Shown: in pieces, positions 57,303 through 64,000 of the stretch
Layout: each line of letters opens with the position of its first letter
Numbering within the stretch: position 1 is the stretch's first letter
NCBI RefSeq assembly: GCF_029714945.1
Contig: NZ_CP121634.1
Span: 3,307,001 to 3,371,000 of the forward strand
Direction of reading: 5' to 3'
DNA from: Bradyrhizobium sp. CIAT3101
GTDB taxonomy: Bacteria; Pseudomonadota; Alphaproteobacteria; Rhizobiales; Xanthobacteraceae
DNA: 64,000 nt
Position numbers and translations under genes: made by a program
Notes under the pieces: generated by a model
What the model was told of the DNA's origin: nothing
Seen by the model: only the letters and a program-made list of their open reading frames with translations
Databases searched by the model: none

Positions 57303-58490
57303 CTACAACACGTGCGACGCGCCCGGAAGCTTCCGCAACGCCGCCGTCAGGCCCCAGCTCAAAATCACCGTGAGCACGAAGCCGATCGCGGCCTTCACGA
57401 TGGCCGGCAGTCCGTAGTCGAACAGGACGTACTGGGTCCACAGCGCGATCGGGTAGTGCACCAGGAACATGCCATAGGCATCCGCCTGCATGCGGTCGAG
57501 CAACGTCGGTCCCGGCGTCTTCGCATGCAGGAAGAAGGCGAGGATCGCGAGCAGGATCGCGGCCGAGAACAGCACGAAGAACGTGCCGTAGATGGCCTGG
57601 TACCAACCCGGCAGCACCTCCGGATTGCCCAGGATTCCGCGCTTGATGTAGATCATGCCCCACATCCCGCAATAAGGGATCAGCGTCGCGATCGCCCAGA
57701 GCCAGCGGCTCCTCGGCAATTCGCCGTCGGCGCCGAGAATGCCGTGATTGAGGTTCGCAGCCCCAACGCTGACGCCGAAGAAGAAATAGGTGAAGTAGAG
57801 CAGCACGCGGCTCGCCTGCACCGAGACCGGCCCGAACTCGAACCATTTGTTGACGCCGAAATAGGCCAGTGCCGGCACGTAAACGATGGCCGTGACGACC
57901 GTGAGCAGCAGCCAGAAGATGGCCGGCTGTTCAAAGCCCCGAACCGAAATGCGGTTGACGGGATCGACCAGATGCGCCGAGACCCGGTAGAGCAGGCTTG
58001 CGGTGAGGTCGAATGCGAGCAGCACCCAGACGAACCAGATCGGACCGCTCGGCCACGGGCCGACGGTGATCGTCTTCCACCAGAACGCCGCGAAGGTCAG
58101 CTCGGCCTGTTCGCGCAGCGCGATCGCGTAATAGGCGAGCGGAATGACGGTGAAGGCTGCGATCACGAATGGCAGCCCCAATCGCAGCAGGCGGTCGCGC
58201 AGGAAGACCGACGGCGCCTTGCGCGCGATGCCGGGCCAGGTGAACAGCCCCGACAGGAAGAAGAACATCGCCATGAAGAAACTGTCGGTGGCGAGCACGA
58301 CGATGTCGAAGCCGATCCAGGAGGTTGGATCGGTGTGGCCGAAATAGGTGTAGGGAATGACGGCGTGATGCAGCAGCACCACCAGCGTCAGGAAGGTGCG
58401 GGCGCGGTCGAGCGACAGATTGCGCACCTTGGCCTTCGGCTCGGCATGCGCCTCCGCGCCGATCGCCGCAGAATGTGACATCGAAATCAT
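57303..58490 (-). CDS. Acyltransferase-3 family membrane protein (OpgC-like)
   Basis: 395 residues with about ten transmembrane helices. N-terminal LSLDRARTFLTLVVLLHHAV with the conserved His in HHAV and FLSGLFTWPGIARK (family ...FLSGF...), then SGPIWFVWVLLAFDLTASLL and ADAYGMFLVHYPIALWTQYV near the C-terminus. Members acylate sugars of cell-surface or periplasmic polymers such as O-antigen or osmoregulated glucans. Substrate unknown. The start 58490 or 58481 are both possible. Convergent with purL. Confidence 0.88.
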   Translation of the reverse strand: MISMSHSAAIGAEAHAEPKAKVRNLSLDRARTFLTLVVLLHHAVIPYTYFGHTDPTSWIGFDIVVLATDSFFMAMFFFLSGLFTWPGIARKAPSVFLRDRLLRLGLPFVIAAFTVIPLAYYAIALREQAELTFAAFWWKTITVGPWPSGPIWFVWVLLAFDLTASLLYRVSAHLVDPVNRISVRGFEQPAIFWLLLTVVTAIVYVPALAYFGVNKWFEFGPVSVQASRVLLYFTYFFFGVSVGAANLNHGILGADGELPRSRWLWAIATLIPYCGMWGMIYIKRGILGNPEVLPGWYQAIYGTFFVLFSAAILLAILAFFLHAKTPGPTLLDRMQADAYGMFLVHYPIALWTQYVLFDYGLPAIVKAAIGFVLTVILSWGLTAALRKLPGASHVL

Positions 58491-58677
58491 GATCGCCCCG
58501 ATTGCCCCCTCGCGCCGGTCGGAATGTGCGGCGGGGAACCCGATTCACCAAGGGCGGTTGGTGCCACGACAACCTTGCGTCGTGTATTTAGGAACCAGTT
58601 CCGCGCAACACGGTTAGCGTTTCCGAAACAGGTGTCGGCCACCGATTGCGGTGCCCGCAGTCGCGGAGCTGGTTGCG

Positions 58678-58851
58678 ATGACAATCTTGAAATGGGCACT
58701 GATCTTCCTGCTGATCTCGATCGTGGCGGGTGTGCTCGGCTTCACCGGCATCTCGGCGGCGTCCGCCGATGTCGCCCGCTTCCTGTTCTACGTTTTCGTG
58801 GTGATCTTCCTGGTGCTGCTCATACTCGGACTTACGATCTTCCGAGCGTAG
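58678..58851 (+). CDS. DUF1328 small membrane protein
   Basis: 57 residues from ATG 58678 (GGAG upstream): [20 protein letters not shown] then [20 protein letters not shown] and [17 protein letters not shown]. Two transmembrane helices with a GFTGI linker are diagnostic of DUF1328 (YtjA-like). Function unknown; widespread in proteobacteria and often linked to envelope stress. Convergent with the alpha/beta hydrolase, whose stop is 8 bp away. Confidence 0.92.
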   Translation: MTILKWALIFLLISIVAGVLGFTGISAASADVARFLFYVFVVIFLVLLILGLTIFRA

Positions 58852-58859
58852 CGCCGCTC

Positions 58860-59963
58860 TCAATTACGCGTGAACGGCACGACGTGGGCCAGCAGCTCCG
58901 CCAGGAACTCATCGGGACGATCGAACGGAATGAAATGATCGCCGCCGCGCACCCAGACAAATTCCTTATGCGGGGCCGTGATCTGATTGAAGAGTTGTTC
59001 GGCCGGCCCACCCGGTGTGTTGTCATCCGCATCGCCCTCGATGAAGATCATCGGGATCGAAAAAGCGAGTCCCAGCGAGGCGACGTCGCGCTTGAACATG
59101 GAGCCCTCTCGTCCGCGCAGATATTTTGCGGAGAAGGCCATGCCTTTGCGCCAGTTGTACCAGTCCAGCAGCGAGAAATCCGGCATGAACGGGGGCGGAA
59201 TGGGACCCGCCAACTGGACGCTCTCAATGGAGGGTAGCCCCAGCGCTTTGCTCCACTTGTCCGCAACCAATCGATTTTGTGGACTGATCAGAGGGCGCGC
59301 GACGATTGGTGCCAATTCGGCTTGGGCCTCGCTGTTGCCAGCGGACTGCGCCAACGCTTGCAGATGCGCGATCGTGATCTCGAATTGCTTCTCGAACGTC
59401 ACCCTGCCAACCACCTGGCCGGTGCCGACATAGGCCGAGAACAGATCCGGGCGCCTCTTCACCATGTGAATGCCCAGGAACGAGCCCCAGGAATGTCCGA
59501 CTAGGACAATTTTGTCCTTGTGCAGTTGCGCGCGCAGATATTCGGCCAGCTCGATGCCATCCTGTGTCATTTGCTCCAGCGTCATGGTTGGCGCGAGCGT
59601 GTCGCCGGCGGCGCCATAGGTCCGGCCGGCGCCGCGCTGGTCCCACTGCACCACGGTGAAATGCCTTTCCCAGGGACGCCAGCCCGACGAAATCGCCAAG
59701 GTTGAGCCTCCAGGTCCACCGTGGACGAACAGGAGAACCGGGTTATCCCGATCCTCGCCGCGAATTTGAATCCATTGCTTGATGCCGCCGATATCGACGA
59801 ACGCGCCCTCCTGGATGCCGTTGGGGGAGCGGATCGCGAGAGTTTCGGCGGCTAGATGCTGGCGGTAGGCGCGAAAACCCAGTCCGGCAGCGGTCAATGC
59901 AACGAGGACGCCGGCCAATCCCAGCAACGAGACCCCAATCAGTCTTGCGGCCTTGCGCGGCAT
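58860..59963 (-). CDS. Proline-iminopeptidase-like alpha/beta hydrolase
   Basis: 367 residues. An N-terminal signal-anchor (LIGVSLLGLAGVLVALTAAGLG) precedes the hydrolase domain: VHGGPGGSTLAISSGW (oxyanion HGGPGG), QWDQRGAGRTYGAAGDTLAP, nucleophile motif VLVGHSWGSFLG and acid/base IFIEGDADDNTPGG and VRGGDHFIPFDRP. This pattern is typical of proline iminopeptidases and their relatives. The anchor suggests the catalytic part lies in the periplasm. Actual substrate not known. ATG 59963. Confidence 0.9.
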   Translation of the reverse strand: MPRKAARLIGVSLLGLAGVLVALTAAGLGFRAYRQHLAAETLAIRSPNGIQEGAFVDIGGIKQWIQIRGEDRDNPVLLFVHGGPGGSTLAISSGWRPWERHFTVVQWDQRGAGRTYGAAGDTLAPTMTLEQMTQDGIELAEYLRAQLHKDKIVLVGHSWGSFLGIHMVKRRPDLFSAYVGTGQVVGRVTFEKQFEITIAHLQALAQSAGNSEAQAELAPIVARPLISPQNRLVADKWSKALGLPSIESVQLAGPIPPPFMPDFSLLDWYNWRKGMAFSAKYLRGREGSMFKRDVASLGLAFSIPMIFIEGDADDNTPGGPAEQLFNQITAPHKEFVWVRGGDHFIPFDRPDEFLAELLAHVVPFTRN

Positions 59964-60028
59964 CTCATGCCCGATGTCGACTGAGGGAGGCGGCCTGATG
60001 ATCGCCCGGCGTCACGGCGCCAGTGAAC

Positions 60029-60388
60029 TTAGCCCACTTCCTCGATCTTCACCTTGTCCGGATAGAAGGCGAGATGGCCTGATATTTCGGTCATGGCGGG
60101 AAACGGCGTCTCGTAGGTCCAGATCGCGTTATCGAGCGTCTTGCCACTGGCCTTGATGCTGTAATAGCTGGCGTCCCCCTTATAGGGGCAGTGGGTGGTG
60201 CGATCGGTGCGCTCCAGCAGCGCCATGTTGGCATCCTCGCGTGGCACATATTGCACTGCCGGATATCTGGCCTCTTTCAGCGTCAGCGCCTTGGTGCTCT
60301 CGGCAATCACGATATCGCCCGCCGTGACGCGGACGCGCCGGGGGTTTTGGGTGATGGTGATGGGGTGATCCGGCCCGGGAAGCTTCAT
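60029..60388 (-). CDS. DUF427 protein
   Basis: 119 residues: KLPGPDHPITITQNPRRVRV, VIAESTKALTLKEARYPAVQ, RDTTHCPYKGDASYYSIKA-like (read as RTTHCPYKGDASYYSIKASG) and AFYPDKVKIEEVG. This is DUF427, a small beta-sandwich family of unknown function. No signal peptide. Located between the hydrolase and the bolA gene; divergent from bolA. Confidence 0.93.
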   Translation of the reverse strand: MKLPGPDHPITITQNPRRVRVTAGDIVIAESTKALTLKEARYPAVQYVPREDANMALLERTDRTTHCPYKGDASYYSIKASGKTLDNAIWTYETPFPAMTEISGHLAFYPDKVKIEEVG

Positions 60389-60585
60389 GATTTCACGCCT
60401 TTTCGTTCAATCTGCCGCGCGCGGCACTTTGTCGTGCCTTTATCCTGATGGGATCAGGGATATAGTGCCTGAAGGCGTGACGTAGAAGGCCGTTCACGCT
60501 AAGTTTGGCCCAGCCGGCAGGTTTGGCCTTACAGATCCGGACCCCCGGCAAAGCGATTCGATGCCGAGACAGGAGCAAGACCCGA

Positions 60586-60822
60586 ATGCCCATGGACGCC
60601 CACGATATCGAGGCGATGATCAAGGCCGCAATCCCCGATGCCGAGGTGACCATCCGTGACCTCGCCGGCGATGGCGACCACTATGCCGCGACCGTGATTT
60701 CGGAATCCTTCCGCGGCAAGTCCCGCGTTCAGCAGCACCAGATCGTCTATCGGTCCCTGCAGGGCCAGATGGGCGGCGTGCTGCATGCGCTGGCGCTGCA
60801 AACCGGCGTACCTGGCGCCTGA
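60586..60822 (+). CDS. bolA: BolA-family protein
   Basis: 78 residues from ATG 60586 (AGGAG ten bases upstream; ATG 60592 is an alternative). MPMDAHDIEAMIKAAIPDAE, GDGDHYAATVISESFRGKSR with the conserved His in HYA, VQQHQIVYRSLQGQMGGVLH. BolA-like proteins bind monothiol glutaredoxins through an iron-sulfur cluster and affect iron signalling. In many alphaproteobacteria bolA sits next to grxD; no glutaredoxin gene is adjacent here. LtrA follows 24 bp downstream. Confidence 0.92.
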   Translation: MPMDAHDIEAMIKAAIPDAEVTIRDLAGDGDHYAATVISESFRGKSRVQQHQIVYRSLQGQMGGVLHALALQTGVPGA

Positions 60823-60846
60823 CCTGATCGAGCGACGGGGGCGGTT

Positions 60847-62052
60847 ATGGCGGCCGACAATCCGCGCGGCGCGATGTTTCGCGTGATCGTGCCGAACCAG
60901 CCCAGCCGCGTCACCAATGCCGAGCTGTTCTTCGACCTCGTCTTCGTCTTCGCCGTCACGCAGATCTCGCACACGCTGCTGCACCACTTCGCGCCGCTGG
61001 GAGCGGTCGAGGTCACGCTGCTGTTCCTGGCGGTGTGGTGGGTCTGGGTCTACACCGCCTGGGTCACCAACTGGCTCAACCCCGAGCTGACGCCGGTCCG
61101 GATCCTGATCTTCCTGATGATGCTCGGCGGCCTCGTGCTGTCGACGACGATCCCGACCGCGTTCGACGGCCGCGGCCTGTGGTTTGCGATCGCGTACGCG
61201 GTCATGCAGGTCGGACGCACCGCGTTCTGGCTGTTCGCGACCCCGCGCCATCGCACCGCCGTGCGCCACAACGCAATCCGAATCCTGGTCTGGCTCTGCG
61301 GCTCCGCGGTGTTCTGGATCCTCGGTGGCCTGTCGCACGGCGAGGAGAGGCTATGGTTCTGGATCGTGGCGTTGACGATCGAATACGTCTCGCCGGCGGT
61401 GCGTTTCTGGGTGCCGAAGCTGGGCTTCTCGTCGGTCGAGGCCTGGGCCGTCGAAGGCGGCCACATGGCCGAGCGCTGCGCCGGCTTCATCATCATCGCG
61501 CTCGGTGAAGCCGTCGTCGTCAACGGCGCGACCTTCGCCGAGCTGGACTGGACCGCGGACAACATTCTGGCTTTTGTCTCGTGCCTTGTCGGCAGCGTCG
61601 CGATGTGGTGGGTCTATTTCCACAAGGGCGCGGAGGCCGGCTCCGAACGGATCTCGAAGAGCGCCGAGTCCGGCCGGCTGGCGCGGCTCGCCTACACCTA
61701 TCTGCACATGCCGATCGTCGCCGGCATCATCCTGACCGCGGTTTCGGACGAGCTGGTGCTGAAGCACCCGACCGGACATTCCGACATCCGCACCATCGTG
61801 AGCACGATCGGCGGCCCATTGGTGTTTCTGGTCGGCACCATCCTGTTCAAGCACTCGATCCGCGGCTTCCTCCAGCTCTCCCACGGCATCGGCATCATCC
61901 TGCTGGTGGCGCTGTGGTGGTTCGCCGCCGATCTCTCGCCGCTGTGGCTCTCGGTCGCGACGAGCGTGATCATGATCGTCGTCGCGGTATGGGAATCGGT
62001 GTCGCTGGGATCGAAGCCGGAAGCGGCCGAGGAGGAATCCGGGGAGGCCTGA
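60847..62052 (+). CDS. Low-temperature-requirement A (LtrA) family membrane protein
   Basis: 401 residues with about ten transmembrane helices. SRVTNAELFFDLVFVFAVTQ is the characteristic family start, and AVWWVWVYTAWVTNWLNPEL and ERCAGFIIIALGEAVVVNGA also match. LtrA was named for cold growth in Listeria; the biochemical role is unknown. Follows bolA in the same direction; the gap is 24 bp, so co-transcription is likely. ATG 60847. Confidence 0.93.
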   Translation: MAADNPRGAMFRVIVPNQPSRVTNAELFFDLVFVFAVTQISHTLLHHFAPLGAVEVTLLFLAVWWVWVYTAWVTNWLNPELTPVRILIFLMMLGGLVLSTTIPTAFDGRGLWFAIAYAVMQVGRTAFWLFATPRHRTAVRHNAIRILVWLCGSAVFWILGGLSHGEERLWFWIVALTIEYVSPAVRFWVPKLGFSSVEAWAVEGGHMAERCAGFIIIALGEAVVVNGATFAELDWTADNILAFVSCLVGSVAMWWVYFHKGAEAGSERISKSAESGRLARLAYTYLHMPIVAGIILTAVSDELVLKHPTGHSDIRTIVSTIGGPLVFLVGTILFKHSIRGFLQLSHGIGIILLVALWWFAADLSPLWLSVATSVIMIVVAVWESVSLGSKPEAAEEESGEA

Positions 62053-62062
62053 GCAAGCGCCT

Positions 62063-62193
62063 CGTCCTTCGAGACGACCGCTGCGCGGTCTCCTCAGGAT
62101 GAGGCTGATCAGCATAAGTGCCCGTTAGAGCTGTTGCCGCACAATCCGTCCTCATCCTGAGGAGCCCGCCTGAAGCGGGCGTCTCGAAGGATG
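62063..62193. repeat. CGTCCTTCGAGACG palindromic repeat
   Basis: CGTCCTTCGAGACG (62063-62076) and CGTCTCGAAGGATG (62180-62193) form outer arms; inner CTCCTCAGGATGAGG and CCTCATCCTGAGGAG also pair. A dispersed intergenic element I know from Bradyrhizobium, here between ltrA and the convergent egtD. Confidence 0.75.
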
Positions 62194-62235
62194 CGCTGCA
62201 GGAAGCCGCTCTGAAATGCGATGGCGCCGGAGCGT

Positions 62236-63207
62236 TTACTCCGCCGCCTCGAGCGCGTGCACCGAGAACATCTTCGCCGCGTCCGTCCAGCTCTCGCGCA
62301 CCCGCCATCCGGCGCCGTGCGCCAGCGCGGCAAAACGCTCGAGGCTGTATTTGTAGCTGTTCTCGGTGTGGATGCTCTCGCCCGGCCGGAACGAGAAACT
62401 GGTGCCGAGCAGGCGCACGGTCTGGCTCTTCCGGCTGATCAGGTGCATCTCGATCCGGTGCCGGTCGTGATTGTAGATCGCGCCGTGGGTGAAGGCGGAG
62501 AGGTCAAAATTGCCGCCGAGCTCGCGGTTGATCCGCACGAGGACATTGAGGTTGAAGCGCGCGGTGACACCGGCGGCATCGTTGTAGGCGGCGTGGAGCA
62601 GACGCTCCTCTTTCTCGAGGTCGGCGCCGATGATCATCTGCGCGCCCTTGCCGAGGATCTGGCGGGCACTCTTCAAGAACGCCTGTGCCTCATGCGGCTC
62701 GAAATTGCCGATGGTCGAGCCCGGGAAGAAGCCGACCTTGGGCATTGACGCCACCGCCTTGGGCAGCTCGAACGGCGTGGTGAAATCGGCCGCGACCGGA
62801 TAGATGCCGAGCGAGGGGAAATCCCGCTTCAGCCCGTTGGCCTGTGCCTTCAGGAAATCGCCGGAGATATCGACGGGCACATAGGCCGCGAACCTGGACT
62901 GGTTCAGCAGCAGACGAACTTTTGTGGTCGCACCCGCGCCGAATTCGACTAGCGCGGCATTTTCGGGAATGATCTTTGCGATCTCGCTGCCGCGCTCCTT
63001 CAGGATCGCAAGCTCGGTACGCGTCGGATAATATTCCGGCAGGCGCGTGATCGCCTCGAACAGCTCCGATCCGGTCGCGTCATAAAAATATTTCGGCGAC
63101 AGTTTCTTCGGCTGCTGCGAGAGGTCCTCGATGGCCTCGCGGGCGAAGGCGGTCGTCTGCTCGTCGGGGAGATGGGCTTCGGCCAAGGCGCTGGCGTGCA
63201 CATTCAT
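62236..63207 (-). CDS. egtD: L-histidine N-alpha-methyltransferase EgtD
   Basis: 323 residues from ATG 63207 (GGAGAG upstream). LSPKYFYDATGSELFEAITR, EYYPTRTELAILKERGSEIA, LVEFGAGATTKVRLLL (SAM-binding) and SMPKVGFFPGSTIGNFEPHE are the EgtD hallmarks. It trimethylates histidine to hercynine in ergothioneine synthesis. egtB lies directly upstream on the same strand (gap 60 bp), giving the usual egtBD order. Confidence 0.97.
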   Translation of the reverse strand: MNVHASALAEAHLPDEQTTAFAREAIEDLSQQPKKLSPKYFYDATGSELFEAITRLPEYYPTRTELAILKERGSEIAKIIPENAALVEFGAGATTKVRLLLNQSRFAAYVPVDISGDFLKAQANGLKRDFPSLGIYPVAADFTTPFELPKAVASMPKVGFFPGSTIGNFEPHEAQAFLKSARQILGKGAQMIIGADLEKEERLLHAAYNDAAGVTARFNLNVLVRINRELGGNFDLSAFTHGAIYNHDRHRIEMHLISRKSQTVRLLGTSFSFRPGESIHTENSYKYSLERFAALAHGAGWRVRESWTDAAKMFSVHALEAAE

Positions 63208-63267
63208 GATACTCTCCTGAACGCGCTGTCCGGCGCGCGGTTGTCGTCGGATGAGACTTCAAAGACG

Positions 63268-64000
63268 TCAGACGTAATCGGCGAGCCGCAACCCCGTGAA
63301 TTGCCAGCGGTGGTGCGGATAAAAGAAGTTGCGATATGTGACACGGCTATGACCGTCGGGCGTCGCAAGTGACGAGCCGCGCAGCACCAGCTGGTTGACC
63401 ATGAATTTGCCGTTGTACTCGCCGAGCGCGCCCTCAATGGCGCGGTAGCCGGGGTAGGGTGAATAAGATGAACGCGTCCACTGCCAGACGATGCCGAAGG
63501 CGTCGTTGAGCTGGCCGGCGCGTGCGGCAACCTCCCATTCCATCTCGGTCGGCAGGTGCTTTCCGGCCCAGCGCGCAAACGCATCGGCCTCGTAATAACT
63601 GATATGGCAGACCGGTGCGTCGGGATCGACGGGCTTGACGCCGGCAAGCGTCATCACATGCCACTGACCATCGATCTCGCGCCAATGACCTGGGGCCTGC
63701 CAATCTTCCTTGCTGGCCGCGGCAAAGCCGTCCATCAGCCAGAGCGTTGCGGTCCGGTAGCCGCCGTCGCGCATGAAGGCGAGCCATTCGCGATTGGTGA
63801 TCAGATTGCGCGCGATCTTCACCGGGCCGATCAGGGCGCGATGCGCGGGCTTTTCGTTGTCGAAATGAAAGCTGTCGTCGACATGGCCGACGGTGTGGAT
63901 GCCTTCATTGAGTGTCAGCCAGTCCTCACCCATGCGCGTCGCGGCCGGAAAGCGCCAATCCGCATCGTAGGCGGGATAGATCGGGTTCTGCGCAAACGCG
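63268..64000 (-). CDS. egtB: Ergothioneine biosynthesis protein EgtB, 5' end outside window
   Basis: The frame is open to the window edge, so the N-terminal DinB-like domain with the iron-binding histidines is missing. The visible part is the FGE-sulfatase-like C-terminal domain: HVDDSFHFDNEKPAHRALIG, PVCHISYYEADAFARWAGKH, LPTEMEWEVAARAGQLNDAF and WQWTRSSYSPYPGYRA. EgtB joins gamma-glutamylcysteine or cysteine to hercynine using oxygen. Followed by egtD. Confidence 0.95.
   Translation of the reverse strand, partial: AFAQNPIYPAYDADWRFPAATRMGEDWLTLNEGIHTVGHVDDSFHFDNEKPAHRALIGPVKIARNLITNREWLAFMRDGGYRTATLWLMDGFAAASKEDWQAPGHWREIDGQWHVMTLAGVKPVDPDAPVCHISYYEADAFARWAGKHLPTEMEWEVAARAGQLNDAFGIVWQWTRSSYSPYPGYRAIEGALGEYNGKFMVNQLVLRGSSLATPDGHSRVTYRNFFYPHHRWQFTGLRLADYV

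Overview
The window looks like a chromosomal segment of a GC-rich alphaproteobacterium, most probably Bradyrhizobium or a close relative. This is inferred from the protein sequences of RecA, AlaS, PurC and isocitrate dehydrogenase, from a GAAC-N7-GAAC SOS box in front of recA, from a zeta-type ATPase inhibitor (a family known from alphaproteobacteria), and from several kinds of intergenic palindromic repeat of the type scattered through Bradyrhizobium genomes. I see no tRNA, rRNA, CRISPR array, transposase or prophage. Most of the window is ordinary core or housekeeping DNA, with one region unusually rich in tiny genes.

Layout. 1-3.2 kb: a carotenoid-oxygenase-like enzyme, a MAPEG membrane protein, a second membrane protein and a TetR regulator, tied together by four copies of one 19-bp palindromic operator arranged as two pairs. 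3.4-9.6 kb: a SET-domain methyltransferase, an XRE regulator with two small divergent genes, a DsbA/FrnE-like protein, a FemAB/BioF2-like acetyltransferase, a two-gene YeeE/YedE sulfur transporter and two small exported proteins. 9.7-12.4 kb: a small secreted protein followed by a membrane-anchored quinoprotein dehydrogenase, then a PilZ protein. 12.5-17.4 kb: an islet of small genes (HdeA-like protein, thioesterase, 43-aa lipoprotein, 'DPWGG' secreted protein, three 29-30 aa single-helix membrane proteins, several 55-85 aa proteins) interspersed with hairpins that look like terminators of small RNAs.

17.5-30.6 kb: recA with its SOS box, two tandem DUF1835-type paralogues, a duplicated 486-bp gcvP tail, the glycine cleavage operon (gcvT-gcvH-gcvP, minus strand) behind a tandem glycine riboswitch, then alaS and a cyclic-nucleotide-gated potassium channel. 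30.6-42.5 kb: DUF3455 protein, icd, a hydrolase fused to a polytopic membrane domain, TrmJ fused to a DUF559 domain, a TPR protein, a hotdog-like protein, a quinone oxidoreductase coupled to an MddA-like methyltransferase, and a BTAD-hydrolase fusion followed by cyanase.

42.5-57.2 kb: purine genes (purB; purC-purS-purQ; purL) separated by a TRAP transporter with a LysR regulator, a RidA/TetR divergent pair with palindromic operators, a TctC-like binding protein overlapping purQ, and a SAF-domain dehydrogenase. 57.3-64 kb: acyltransferase, DUF1328, alpha/beta hydrolase, DUF427, BolA, LtrA, and the ergothioneine genes egtB (truncated by the window edge) and egtD.

The clearest functional units are the TetR/oxygenase/MAPEG regulon, glycine cleavage under riboswitch control, purine synthesis (purB, C, S, Q, L) and ergothioneine synthesis. 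The least explained parts are the 13.5-17.4 kb small-gene islet, the DUF1835 pair, the SET protein and the gcvP tail duplication.
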